From NCBI GenBank assembly GCA_000310025.1, contig FN649737.1, positions 3,193,396 to 3,257,395 on the forward strand: a stretch of 64,000 nucleotides of DNA, given 5' to 3'. This DNA comes from Ectocarpus siliculosus. Lineage: Eukaryota; Sar; Phaeophyceae; Ectocarpales; Ectocarpaceae. Each line of letters starts with the position of its first letter. Positions within the stretch are counted from its first letter, which is position 1. Shown in pieces: positions 9,096-26,640 of this stretch. The translations under genes and the position numbers were made by a program. The notes beneath the pieces are model-generated. The model made no database searches and was not told where the DNA came from. It worked only from the letters and a program-made list of their open reading frames with translations.

Positions 9096-12086
9096 AATTA
9101 CAGCGAAACCAATTTGGTAAGAAATCCAAAACAGACACCAAAAATCAGACAAACCCAGAAAAAAAAGCTAAACAGTGTGTCGGGCGAAGGAGATACTACA
9201 AATCAGAAGCAAATAAAGCCTGTAGCGCCCGCTCGACACGTGATGCTAAACACAAACACAGTTTGACAAGAACACTTAAAAATCACTAGACAATCAGTGA
9301 AAATATGAAAGTTTGTTGTCGAAGACCGAATAAACTGTAGTTTATTGTGCACGGAAGAATTCGGAACATCTCCCAGATCTACGGTTGTATTTGAGTTCTT
9401 GTTGTGGCGTGTTGGTTGGGTTGTCTTGGTTTGGTTTCCTGGGGTCTTACAAAAAGAAAGGTCTCACGGAGTTCTCATTCTGCTGCCTCGCTGCTCCTGC
9501 ATCAAGAGTATGATAGACGCGTGTCTACTGGACCAAGCGCCACGTGTTGAGGAATGCAAAGTGTGTAACACGCAGCCCGCGTCGGAGGGTCACGCGGGAA
9601 GGAGGGCAGCAGCTAGCTACATCGAAGTTTGGACCCGTAGCTAGCAGAAATTCGTAGCTTTTCTCCCGCCAACCCACCCCTTTTCTTTCGAAGGTGGGGG
9701 ATAGGAGATGTTATGAGTGAGGACTCACCTAGGAGAGGCATCTAAATATTTCTGTGACTCGGAATTGGTGCAACCGTTTGCCACGTAGAAGTATGGCGTA
9801 GCATTGGGGTGTTCTCTGAATGGTAGTGCGTACCATTGGGAGGCTCAATCGTCCGAGACTGCTACTGTGCAACAGTTTCGTCCCGTCTGGTAGTATTCGG
9901 AGGGAGATTTTGTGTTTAGAAGCAGAGACACGTTAGGATACCGCAGAGGCTTTGTGCCGTGCGGAACGTGTGGTACGGGGGATGTCTCCCTCCGTAGGCC
10001 ACAGAAATATTAATCAAGGCAATTCGAAAGAAAACAATAAACGCTTGGATACATTCTTCGTTGTGACCCTACTCGGCCTGACGCGTTTTCGCCGCCGGGA
10101 TTGCACCGGCCCCATGCCATACCACCCGCACATAGACTACCTCCAAGACAAATCCCACTCGGCCGTGAAATTGCTTCTGGTAGTCACTGCATCAGTTCAC
10201 AGGGGTTCGATATGACAGTCGGGTGGGTGCATCCCGCGGGTAAGAGCTTCGTTTTGGTCGCTATTTGACCTTCCCAGCGCAGGATTCTCCTAGAAAAATC
10301 CATTGATGGCCATGACAAGGTTGTTGGATTTTGGATATGATCAATTCTCAATCGAGGGTACTTTTTTGACCAAAAATCCATAGTCAATATCCTTCGTGGG
10401 TGCTCCCGACATGTCCTCGCTCTAGCCTACACAGGCGCCGCAAGAATAGAAAGAGCACATTTCCTGTGTGAAACACGCTGAAAGAAGACCAACCGGTAGC
10501 CACGAGAAAGGTACATATAGGCTGTTGAGTCGCTTCTTGGCAGCAGGATTCACCACCTAAATAACAACGGGATATATTTGAGTCATAAACGAGGTAAGCA
10601 AGAAACATTTTGGAGAAGCAAGGGTAGGAACGCCCAGCCGCTTCGAAACACTCCGTTTCAGTCATCTCTAGCACACGGCCCGACCAGCACATTATATAGG
10701 ATTCACGACCCTCGCCGGTACCCACGCCAACACTTGACCACGCTATCACTATCATCGACGAGTACACCCGTTGCCGATAACGATGGATCTATCTTCCTGA
10801 ATCACGGTCGTGACGTATACGCCATTCAATATGATAATCGCTAGCGGTCCCGGAATATGTATGTATGTGTATCATTTCGCCTGTTTTTGTGCTTCGGAAC
10901 ATCTTTCGCTGGCGCAAGTCAATCGTTTCTCACGCTTCCTTGTCAGGGGCACGCGGGGGGGTCGTCTGCACAATACAGCGCACGCCCGAGGACGACTATC
11001 CAGCCGTGGCGCGTGTGCTTGACGCCCAAAGTTGAAAAAACTGGCTCTATACCCCGGGGATGTGTTCCGCGCGAAAAAAGCCTTCGCAAGAAATACAAAA
11101 TTAATCTGCTTCGCGTCCCCATAAAAAAAATTATGCCTGTGCAACGTACATATGTCCCACAGACCATAGCAACATGAATACGTAAGAGTGAGTAATCAAA
11201 CGCAGCGGATTACAGCAAGTAGTAGGACCTGCAGCAAAGACGTCGCTAGCCAACACGCACACACATGCGAAAAATCACGACGAGAAAACAAATACCCCTC
11301 ACAGGTTGGTTGCACATGACGCAAATTTCAGACAATTTCTTCAGCAGGTTGTACGCGAAACTGGTACTACCGAACATCATGACTTTGAGATGTAACGAGC
11401 AACGATGCGAACGCGATGACATTGGCCATGGCCTCTTGCGTCGCCCCCGGGAGGCAAGCCACCTATCTCCAGAAAGGGGAGCCTTGTATATATATACAAA
11501 GTACAACGTTCTATTATGCCTGAGGCAAGTGGCAGAATCCGAAGAACGACCCCCTCGTCCTGAGGCGAACCATACGGCCACCGCACTCGTAACCCGACGC
11601 GTCAATCACCGATCGCCCCGAGGTTGGCGCAGGAAAAGACTGCCCAAACGGTGATAAAATACAACGACAGAGGGTTTGGATTCTCCCGGAACAAAACAAT
11701 TTACCATGCCTGAACAAGTCACACAACTACTGTTCAAGCAAGCAACCTCCCGCCACATAGCACACACACATTTTTCATCCGTTGCCCCCGCAGATTGATA
11801 CCAGTCTTGTCACCTCTGAGCACGGCACATCCTGCGGTCTTTCGCTTGCTTCCGACCGCACACCCCACTCGAACCCCACACGCGGAAGTGCTACGAACAC
11901 GCCAATCCATGCGTTTTATATCTGAACTATGGGCACAAAATCGACTATGTTAGCTTTTCACATCGATGATCACGGCCAGATGCCTCGGAGTACTCCCCGA
12001 TCCAAACTCCGAGTGCCAACGAATATGTTGAAGTTCTCACCAGATGCCGTCGTCTGCTCTCCTACGCTCACCAACGTCCCCTGCGC
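9096..12086. other. Intergenic, no gene recognised
   Basis: About 3 kb with scattered short frames, A-rich tracts (9120-9290) and no splice-consistent coding series. No recognisable domain was seen on either strand. Confidence 0.4.
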
Positions 12087-12776
12087 CTAGCCCAAGCTGT
12101 CAACATGTCCTTCGGGAGTAGAGCCGTGCTTCCCGAAAACCTTGACGCCATGAAAAAATGCTCCACATGCACGATTGAACCGACGGGGTTCCGAGTGTGT
12201 GACCAACCACGCCTGGTACACGCGCGTGAAGGTATCCCACCTCTTGATATTGCCTACCAGATAATATCGAGGCCCCGATTTCAGCTCGCCGAGTTCATAC
12301 TTAAATTCGTCAACATCTTCTATGATGAACGTATCTACCGAACGAAGTCGAACCATCGCCTAACCCCCAGGACGACCCCCATCGTCAGTCTGTCATCATA
12401 AGTGTGGATCACGAAAGGTATCGCGAGTACATTTCTCAATCCATGAGATCTGACCTGCTTGGGTAAAAGGATTAGGCTCGGGCTCGACGCAAGGCGGAGG
12501 AGGTGGTTCCTTCCGCGCGAGGATAAGCTCCGTTAGATCGGGAAGGCCGTAGTATTCACTATCCTTGGCTAGTTTCATTGCCATGAAGCCATCGACTCCG
12601 CGACACTCTCCGTACACCAAGAAGTCGAGGATGTGACGGAACGAATCCGGGCATCTGTCGATCACCGTGTCAGCGGGTGACCACCTTTCCAGCAACGCCT
12701 CGAAGTACGGCATCTTCTTCAGCATGTCGTTGCTGACATCGAACTTTGTGCCCCGTACGTTGATGGTCGTGAACAT
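12087..12776 (-). CDS. BTB/POZ (KCTD/T1-type) domain protein
   Basis: The minus-strand frame starts at the ATG at 12774-12776: MFTTINVRGTKFDVSND, then PYFEALLERW, DRCPDSFRHILDFLVYGE, and LAKDSEYYGLPDL. This is the KCTD/potassium-channel T1 form of BTB, with its V-R-G-x-x-F start, P-x-x-F-x-x-I-L-x-F-L-x-Y-G core and A-x-x-Y-x-L end. Such domains oligomerise and often serve as Cullin-3 adaptors. A Pro-rich linker follows (KEPPPPPCVEPEP). The frame stops at 12396, but a second frame from 12334 down to 12087 reads FIIEDVDEFKYELGELK and GPRYYLVGNIKRWD. A 78-nt intron (12335-12412, GTGATC...CGGTAG) would join the two in phase; it is short, so in-frame stops in a decaying gene are the alternative. 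Partner and pathway are unknown. Confidence 0.65.
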
Positions 12777-15344
12777 GACGATGACCTCCAGCAACAAACG
12801 CAGTTCCGGTGGTATCCTTGTTTTACTCAACAAAGAGAAATTCGCAACGCATCGAGCAACACCCGGTCGAATGGGAAGAGCGGAGGAGACACAATGGGTA
12901 TGTGAGGTAGACCACGGCCAGGCGAGACATGCTTCTCGCATAGTATGTGGATACATCAAAGATGAAACGCCTCAAGAAGGCTACGTGTAGGTCCATCGTG
13001 AGCTACAACAGCTCCGCCTCCAAGCTTCATTTTCAGGCCACAAACGGTTTCCAGGACACTGTCGTGCAATAACTTTGTTACGGTTCGTGGCAACAGACGC
13101 GCCGCACGGGAATCTCCCACAGATGGAGTCACCGCATTCTGCGGGGCTCCTCTGGTCGAGTTCGCCACTTGCTCTCGTACCCGAGTGCACCCTGACTTGG
13201 GCTAAATTTTATTATCATAAAAAAGAACCACCGAGGAGGTCTTTGCTCCGACACTTTATCTGCTCGAGCAGCTGATACGAGCATCTCCACCGCTCATTGG
13301 ACTCGGTCATTTCGTGCATTTGCTCTGAGGTCACTTTGTGTATGCCCATATTCTCCCGCTTTGACCTCCAAAACGTAGTCACCAAGGTGAGAGCTACGAT
13401 CAGGCCTGACCAACCATGATCATCGACAATCATGCACACATCTGACCTGGTATACCGAAGTCGCACGACTTGTTACAGTTCCTTCCCTGTCCTCTCGAAA
13501 ATGTGCAGAGACAGAGAAAGAGTCAGCGTCGAATGTAGACGGTCCCCTCTACGCGATTGGTTGCTCCGAGATGCGGGTTTTTCCTTCTCAAATCGCTGAG
13601 TGAAACGTAAACAACGAAATGTCCCTGCTGGCCGTGCTTCGAAAAAGTAACATTGCTTGCGCCGTTGATCACTCGCTGCACATATTCAGGAGCATAAGTA
13701 CTTTGTCTGGCAAGAAGCGTTTGATTCGTCGACAAGGGCATCTGGGGCTGTTCACTGAGTCGTTGACGAAGGCAGAAGAAGCTTGTGGCTGTTTGTTTAC
13801 AGTGTGGTGGCCTAGTCTAGTCTATCTCACTAAAAAAAATGTCAACGACGACGAGGAGTTGACGCGCGGCAAAGGCCGCAGAGATGCCACGAGTATATAA
13901 CGCCGCTTTAGGTTCATCGCAATACACGCGTCCCCTCGTTTGCTAGTAGATAGAGAAGAAATAGCAACACATCGAGCCGACGACAGAGCCGGTTGAACAC
14001 GGTACTTCTCAACTTCTCACGGCGCTGGGGCCCAAAAGACGCATTGACTGTACATTTCGAAAAATTCCGAACGACAGCCTTATGTGTATTCTGGAGTATG
14101 CCGTGGACTGTGTCGCGTTGAAAGACCCGCTTCGTAATTCTCATGGCATAGCTCACGTGGTCTGTTCCATATGCATGGCTGCTGCTCCTCCTACTTCGAA
14201 TATGCAATACACCTACAGCCAACAGCAGTAGTTCGAGGGACGAACAGACGAACTGCCAGCTGCAGCAGCTATCGTCTACTTCTGTAGCGCTGCGTTTGTC
14301 TCGACACTCATTTGATGTCGGTGGTTGGCTTACCTGAGTGCACGTCCGGGCGCTGATGTAGCATTCGCGTGTGGACCCGTCCGCCTCCCCTCCCAATGAT
14401 GCTTGTGGATGTGTGGGGCTTGCGCGTGCTGGAGACAAGATTGTGTTCTTTCTGGGCGCGTCGGTCTGACAATGACGTCATGGTCGTCTCCCGAACCGGC
14501 ACATTTTGACGTATCCGAACCACACACCACACACCACACACCACACCACACGCCACATACCGCCTATTTCAAATTGACATCTCTTGATCCATCGGCCAGA
14601 TAGCGGGTGTCAATTTCATTATACACCTACCTCTGTTGCACGTTGCCTGTGTCGTGGGCGAAAGGCGGTAGTGCCAAGCGTGCGATGCCCCTGAGTGAGA
14701 CAGGCACAAAAGTTGAGTACAGGCGAGAGGCGGAAGAGGCGGGTACAGGGAATTTTGAATTTTTGAACAAAGTTTAGGATTTTTTGGAGGTTTCCGACCG
14801 GCCGACCGGTCGATGGAGGAAGACGCAAAACAAAAAAAAAGAAGACGGCCGCCTCAGGGCCACACCTCTCACACCTCACACACATATCTCCTCCCCACAC
14901 CTGCGTCTTCTCCACAACTTGTGAAGCTACAACTACAACGCTCTTCTTAGAAATCACGAGAACCAAGGTGAGACGCTAAGATTGTATCGAGCTCGGGTTG
15001 AGACCACGGAAGGCACCGACTGTCTTTATGATGTGCCGTTGGTTGCAGGTCGACCCGGCTGTCTGAGTGGCATATAGAGGACGCGGATAATCTTTGTACA
15101 TGTACCTCATGTCTCTCTGCCTCTCCTTAGACGCCCTCTCTCTCGTGGAACGAGTACAAGCAACACACGTACGTTCGCGTTCGTATCAAGGAGATATGCC
15201 TTCTTCCTCGTGACTGGGCCAGCTCCCCGTGTGCTGGTTGGGTCATATTCTGATTTGAGTCTCGGCTAGATCCTCGATCATCGCCTAATTAAAGCGAAGT
15301 TTGGTAATACGCTGTGCACCACTGCTATAAAATAGTTCCAAAAA
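12777..15344. other. Intergenic, simple repeats only
   Basis: Contains a CACAC-rich tract at about 14520-14555 and a C/T-rich stretch near 14870-14920. ACCAAG|GTGAGA at 14968 looks like a splice donor and could end an untranslated first exon of the gene at 15.6 kb, but no transcript evidence is available. No coding series was found. Confidence 0.35.
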
Positions 15345-15598
15345 CCTGTCTGTCCATATATTACACGTCTCGTTTCGGGTCGCTTCACGCTCACGTCAGA
15401 AGGCGACCATGCTTCGGTGCCCTCATGGGATTCGAGTCAGGCCTGTACAGCAGTAGGGAGGCTCTAACACCTCACAACATTTCGTCGCAAAACATGTTCC
15501 AAGATTTCGATAACAACCTTCATTTTACCCGTTCACCCCACCCTCCCTCCACCCTCTACTTCTGTTCATGATCGAAAATAAACCCGATTTCGCACAGC

Positions 15599-18464
15599 AT
15601 GAAAACTATGCAGAGAATGCTGGCGAAGATATTCCTCGGCGACGCCGACACAGGGAACAACTTTGCCAGAGCGTTCCCCATGCTCTACACGGCTTTCATC
15701 TGCACCTCTCCGGTGCTGCCATCAAGATCCTCATCGACATGTCGAGCGGTGGCCCGTCGATCATCGACGCAACAAGCGGTGAGACGTTAAACAGCAGTAG
15801 TTTGTAGACAAAGTCTTTAGTATCACATAGAGACTGGAGACAATTTCTCATGTACATACTGTGAGTCTACACCTTGAATAACGTACATACACACATGCAT
15901 AGAGACACGAGATATTCCAGATATCTTACGACGTACCCCCGTAGTTTGGATGGTTGGTTTGTACAGTTCCGGGATTATGCCATGTAGCGACCAGGACAAA
16001 TGATGATGACGACCTAAGTAAGTAAGGTGCCCGACGTGCACAACGCTGTGTAAGAGGCGGGGAACGCTCTCGTAAGGCCTTTCCCTGTAAATGCATCCGC
16101 TGTTTGATCGTGAAACATGATCAAGTAAGCGCTAAGGACAGACATAAAGAAGTTAGTCTAGAAAATTGATGTATTTTACAATATCTAATGATGATTTCGA
16201 AATGAACGACCTTCATTCCCCCCACTTTATACAGGTGAACACCCCTGCGACACCCGACCTTGCGCTGCTGCCCCGCGTCGTCAACGACGCCGGCCACCGT
16301 TCGATCGCGAAGCGTGATGTCCGCCCTCAGGGAACCACGATGGACGCTACGGTTGCGGTCCTGGCATCGGTGCAAGTCCTTTCGGCGCCCAAGCCCCAAC
16401 ACATGACGAAGACGGAGAAGCGGGTCGCCGTCGACGTCGTCGGTCGCCTCAAGACGGCGATAGACGCGAAGGATGCATGTGACGTTCCAGCGGTCGGCCT
16501 TCTGAGCCTCTCGGTCAAGTGCGCTGCCATCAACGCAGCGTTGCGCAGCAACAAGTGCTGCCCGACCGGTGCCGAGCGCCTCCGGGAGCTCTTGTCCCCG
16601 CTGTTGGCCATGTGGAAGACCGCTAAGTTTGTCATCCGGTGAGTTGTTATTGGGAAGCAGCCCTTTCTTTCTTTTTCGGGCTGGAGGACGTGCAATCTGT
16701 GAAGAAGGCGTTGAAGGTCCGGCCAAGCACGGGTACTTGGCCAACGCTTCCAATATTTGGAAACGTGGCGAAATCTGGTCTAGCCCTACAGCGGAATTTG
16801 TAGTTCATTCATTGAGGAAAAACTTGTTGGTTCAGCAATAATTCAGGTTACCATGGAGATGTTGCACTGCTTCCCTTCACCTCTTAACAACTCGACCCTA
16901 TACTTTCATCGGAGGCAAGCCGTCGACCCAGACATTGTACTGTGACCAACCGCAAGCACTCGCCCTACTGCCATCCGTGTATCCCTTCCGGTCGACACCA
17001 GGAGCTCGAAGGAATGGGTTACCCCGGACCACCAAGCAAAGGCCTTCAACCTAATCGGCCTCCACCTCGCCGAGTGCCACAAGGCACTCTTGCCGATCAA
17101 GACTGCGGTGAGTGCTGACCGACGAATCCTTCAGGCATTTGGAGATTGGAACCACACATGCTGCCGCACGTTCAGACTCGTCTTGCTCGAGAAGGCATGG
17201 CTCCCGTGTCACCCAGCGTAGTGGTATATTTTTTGTTTCCCGGTACCCAAGCTGTCGGTATTGTACATACCGACCGTAGCTATGCTTCGATCCCCACCTC
17301 CCCCCCGTATTGACAGTCCCTCCAAACAACACGACCGAGCAGCGGGGACAATATTTCTTCAATATTTTTGTTCCCTGCATGCAAGGTGATATTCTTCGAA
17401 GAACATTCCCCCGCCACTCTTTGAAGGTGTTGTGCAGCGTATCCCCCCCCAGTTGTTTTCATTTCCCACCGGTATTAATTCGCGATTGCTTCCGCCTACA
17501 TCATCAACACATGTGTTTGGGGTGGATCAAGACGTCTTCTGTGTTAGGCACTACGAGTGCATTGTGGTGTGTAGAAGGCAGTACGTGGCGGTGCAAGTGG
17601 GTACATCCGCTGCCGTTGTTGTTGGTTGTGATGGTCTCTTAAGACTCGGAATGAACGTTTTCGTTGTCGAGTCACACCCTGCACCACGGAACGCCTCCAT
17701 CCCGTCGCTGTTGGTTGTACTACAATACGTGGGATGAATTTCTTCCTTGTCTCAGACCGGAAATCGATCTCCTTGATTTTGTCCCCCTTGACCCTCCAGG
17801 CTGGCGCGGCCATCTTCTGGCCCGAGGTGGCCCCTAGCAAGGGGCTGCAGGACAGGACCGCCACGTTCGCCACGCTGTGCCAAGGGAAGGGCGAGACCAC
17901 CGCGAAGCAGCAGCAACTTGAGGGTCAGCTGGCCTCCTCCTCCGCCTCCTCCCCCCTCTCTTCTCCGGACAAGAGCAGCAAGAGCAAAGTCTTCTTTGCC
18001 TACCCTTGCCACCACCGCTCGGCAGCACATCAAGCAGCACTGGGAGCGGCCGCACCGTGGCCCCCTCGGACAACGACGACGACGACGCCACCGGCACACT
18101 TTCGCCGTCCTCTTCTTCGCCGTCACCATCTACACCGTCTTCGTCCTTCTCCATCTCCTCCTCCCACGCCTTCTCTGGGAGCGAGAACATCACCGTTAGG
18201 CAGTCGTCGTTGTCAAGGTGGACCAAGATCGCCAACAAGGAGGCGTCCACACTGGTGTCGACGTTGACGTCGGTCACCATCCGCTCCTCTTCTCGAGAGG
18301 GGGTTGTGCCGCTGGGCCGGCAGAGAAAACACGCCCCGGCCAAGGTGTCTGTGTCCCCGGGCGTGATGTTCGTGCCCTACCGCAGCCCGACCCGCCGCGC
18401 TAACCCGAGGGGCACGAGCCTGCGCGGAAGCGGCGCGATCGCCGGCCGCAAGAGCCAGTTTTGA
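15599..18464 (+). CDS. Four-exon gene of unknown function, Ser/Asp-rich C-terminus, one apparent 1-nt lesion
   Basis: Exons read as 15599-15778, 16235-16638, 17002-17107 and 17800-18464; donors and acceptors are GT-AG and every phase agrees (0, 2, 0). The start is the ATG at 15599 (MKTMQRMLAKIFLGD). Exon 2 is a helical block with KTEKRVAVDVVGRLKTAIDA and AERLRELLSPLLAMWKTAKF. Exon 3 encodes SSKEWVTPDHQ and LIGLHLAECHKALLPIKTA. The last exon starts AGAAIFWPEVAPSKGL and ends in a low-complexity Ser/Asp tail (SDNDDDDATG, SSSSPSPST) and RGSGAIAGRKSQF. Near 18005 the frame shifts by one base; copy A keeps the same two segments in one frame, so B has lost a base or has a base-call error. Corrected length is about 451 residues. 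No signal peptide or membrane segment is evident. I do not recognise the family. Confidence 0.6.
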
Positions 18465-18540
18465 CAAGAGTGGCTTGAGGTGTACGAGATCAGGAAGATG
18501 TACGCGTGATCATTAAGATGAACATCTATGTAGGGAGAGC

Positions 18541-18780
18541 GAGTGGCTCGACACGTGCCGATACGGTCGTCGCGTATTCACAGGGTAGTAAGTACGGCAA
18601 TTGGCTACATAGCATACCTGGTGCCTTATTTTCGTAATGTTGTGCGCGTGGACATTAAGATGATACAACTAACGAGGGATTGCGAGTGGCTCGGCCCGTG
18701 CCGATACGGTGGTGGTCGGCGTAGAGAGGGTAGTGGGTGCGGCATTTCGTACATGGCGTACCTGGTGCCATATGTTCGAA
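18541..18780 (+). repeat. Tandem duplication downstream of gene B
   Basis: GAGTGGCTCG followed by GTGCCGATACGGT and, later, CATACCTGGTGCC occurs twice, about 143 bp apart. Copy A has it once (from about 8650), so the duplication happened after the two loci split. Probably 3' untranslated or flanking sequence. Confidence 0.7.
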
Positions 18781-19150
18781 ATATTTGAGCAAACAGTAGT
18801 CAGTCGTGGATTGAGTTGTTAGCAGCAAGTTTACCATTCGCTGTTATGCGCAACCAAATGATGTTCGTGATGTCTTTGTGTGTTGACTTACAAGGACGTC
18901 TCGTGGAAATAGATGTACGCCAACGCCAATACGTCGTCCGGGCCGTCGGATGGTTCGTTGGGCAAGGTTCTTCGGAGAACCGGATCCTAAAGGGCGGGAG
19001 GAGGGTGGCATAGTTTGTTTCTTTTGGTCTTCAAGCTTAACCGTTCGGGTTTTCTGCTCAGTACCTTCTACACCGGTACCTGTCCAATTGACGCGAACAC
19101 CTTGCATGATTACAGGACAACTACCCCACAAAAGGGGGGCGCACCCTGTG

Positions 19151-19963
19151 CCCCGTTGTTTGACCAGATGGGATGACGGGTATTTGAGAAATCCCAGCGA
19201 AAGATTGATTCCTTCATGAGCGTGCTCGAGCATGCGCTCGGTTGCAAGAAAACTCTTTTTCTACAGCAAAAACACGGTGGTGAAGGTTCCACTCGTACCT
19301 GCACCCTTCTCTACCGGTCGTCTTGTCTGGGTTGGCATCAGCTCACGTAAATCTTTGAAATCCAATCAAACCCGTCCAAAAACAAAGGCCGATCAGCACA
19401 TTGCCAGCCTCCACTACATTCAATGGCACACAGCTATTTTTCCCAGCTGTTCATGAGACTTTCCGCTTGGTTCACAGAATCACACCACATCTCCTCGCTA
19501 GGTAATCTTCTTAGGCAAGCTTACCAAGAATAAATCACTGCCGCCCAGCCAAACAAACAACACGCCGCCGCCGTGAGCGTGATGCAAGGCAGGATCCTCG
19601 CTGCTGTACAGTAGGTTCGTTCGGTGTCGGCAGCCAACATGTACAACACCAGAAACAAACGTGGTTCAAACGTGGTTCCCCACCCTTCCATTCCTCGTCG
19701 AACCCGCGGCGTCCTCGACGCTTCTCTGTGCACATAAACGAATTAACACTAGAGTCATTCCGAGCCCGAGTGGCCGAAACACGACAAACTCTACCTGTGT
19801 AGGGACTGGGCGCTACCCCCCCCTCCTTTACTCTGTTAAAAAAAACGCCGCTTTCTCTGTGGGAAATGGCCCTGTCGCCTCGCCGCCCATTCAAAGATAA
19901 TACGAGACACATGACATAATTTGTACATCTACGTCGTAGATAGATAGACCGGCAGTACAATGT
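19151..19963. other. Intergenic, nothing recognised
   Basis: Short frames only. It sits between the end of the segmental duplicate and the hAT-like element. Confidence 0.4.
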
Positions 19964-19971
19964 ACCCATAC

Positions 19972-21385
19972 CAGTGTTGGATATCGGTCGGGCAGAAGGG
20001 TTCGATACAATACGCCAATCGTATCGAGAAAAAAACACAAATACCGATATTTTGTTCGATATCCCGAAAATGGCTCGATACGTATCGAGTATCGATACTC
20101 GATATCGATACGGCTGTTTTGAAGGCCTCAGGTTACAAGAAGAGCGAGCGATACGCAACTACACGTACCCTGGCACACCCGAACCCTTATCTGAAGTATA
20201 CAGCAGTGCGCACGACGTGCGCTCATGGTCCGGCGGCATGGAAGTAGTAGTGTTTGCCAGGTGCCAGGTGTGTGCAGTTAGTTGAACATCACGAGCACAA
20301 CAACAGCGGGCACACGTTGTGATGTGATGTTGCGCACACAAAACTGCATCGTGCAAGAGGCAGGAGTTGGTTGTGTAGCTATGTCCACCAGATATATTTT
20401 ACATTTTACAGTCAGTGTGCGTGTGTGTATACACGTACACACTAGACTATAACACCGCCCCGCCGTACGGTTGCGATCGAATCAGTGCAAGCTCGGCTGC
20501 GAGCAGGATTTCATGACAAAAAAACGCGGAAAAAACTCGAACACACTTTCTTGGTTTTATATTATCTTACTACCTTCAAAGTTATGCATGCAAAATTCCA
20601 CCCACCAGTTAGTTGTGGGTGCCCAACAATCAGCAATACACCTCGAGCGGGTATCAACTCTAGAAAAACCAACAGCCAAAAGGAAACAAAAGAAAAAACA
20701 TGGCGAAAACATTGTGTGCGAAAATCAAACGCTTGCCAAACTTAAACACGACATCACCTACCTCTATTCATCACACGCCCAAGTGGTCGGACATGAAATC
20801 AAGCACCCCTTGCCATTACATATTACTAGTCCCAAAACCAAGTTCGCACAGCATAAATTGTCCGCAGGAGGTACGGCCTCTGTTCGCACTAATGTAGTAG
20901 TTCTACTGCTGAAACTGCGGGAAACGCCAAATCTACGTAAGGAGGCAAGCTGACTCAAAAATAGAGGGGATGACTGCTACTCATTCGGCAGAGGCAGCGC
21001 TATCGCCGGCGACAAAGCCGAATTCTTGAAGGCTCATGTTGCACACCGATGTGGTTCTCAGGAGCTGAGACACAGGCGCTGTTGGTGTGGTGTGTGGCTG
21101 GCAGGGGCTGGTGTGTGTGTGGTGTGTGGTTGTGATGACAGTGGGGGGCGACAGGAGTAGGCGCGTAGGCGCCTCCGGGGAGCGAAAAAAGCGGGGTAGA
21201 CAGCTGGGAAACTGACCCCCCCCCGGTAAAAAGGGGGCCAAAATATCGAGTATCGAATACCGATACCGATACCGATACCGATTCGTATCGACAAATATCG
21301 GCGTGGAAACCGGCAATACCGATACTGCGTATCGGCGATATATATTAGTTTTGTATCGATATTCGATACCCAATATCCAACACTG
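19972..21385. mobile_element. Non-autonomous hAT-like DNA transposon
   Basis: The left end begins CAGTGTTGGATATCGG and the right end is the inverse (CCCAATATCCAACACTG). Both ends are flanked by the same 8 bp, ACCCATAC (19964-19971 and 21386-21393). An 8-bp target duplication with a CAGTG-type terminus is the hAT signature. Subterminal regions on both sides are crowded with CGATAC/GTATCG hexamers in both orientations (19990-20112 and 21240-21365), as hAT elements use for transposase binding. The 1414-bp body has no recognisable transposase; the longest frame (20471-20953) has no known motif. It lies just downstream of the HSP70 3' end. Confidence 0.85.
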
Positions 21386-21431
21386 ACCCATACACAAAAC
21401 GTTCAATTTTAAACACGATGCAAGTACGCTC

Positions 21432-26640
<5,209 letters not shown>

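Larger units (their letters stand above)
15345..19150 (+). repeat. Segmental duplicate, copy B
   Basis: Homologous in order to 5175-9095, offset about 10.1 kb. The matching blocks include the exons, parts of introns, and the 3' flank containing TTCTTCGGAGAACCG and CTGCTCAGTACCTTCTACAC. The divergence is large and many indels separate the copies, so the duplication is not recent. Confidence 0.8.
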
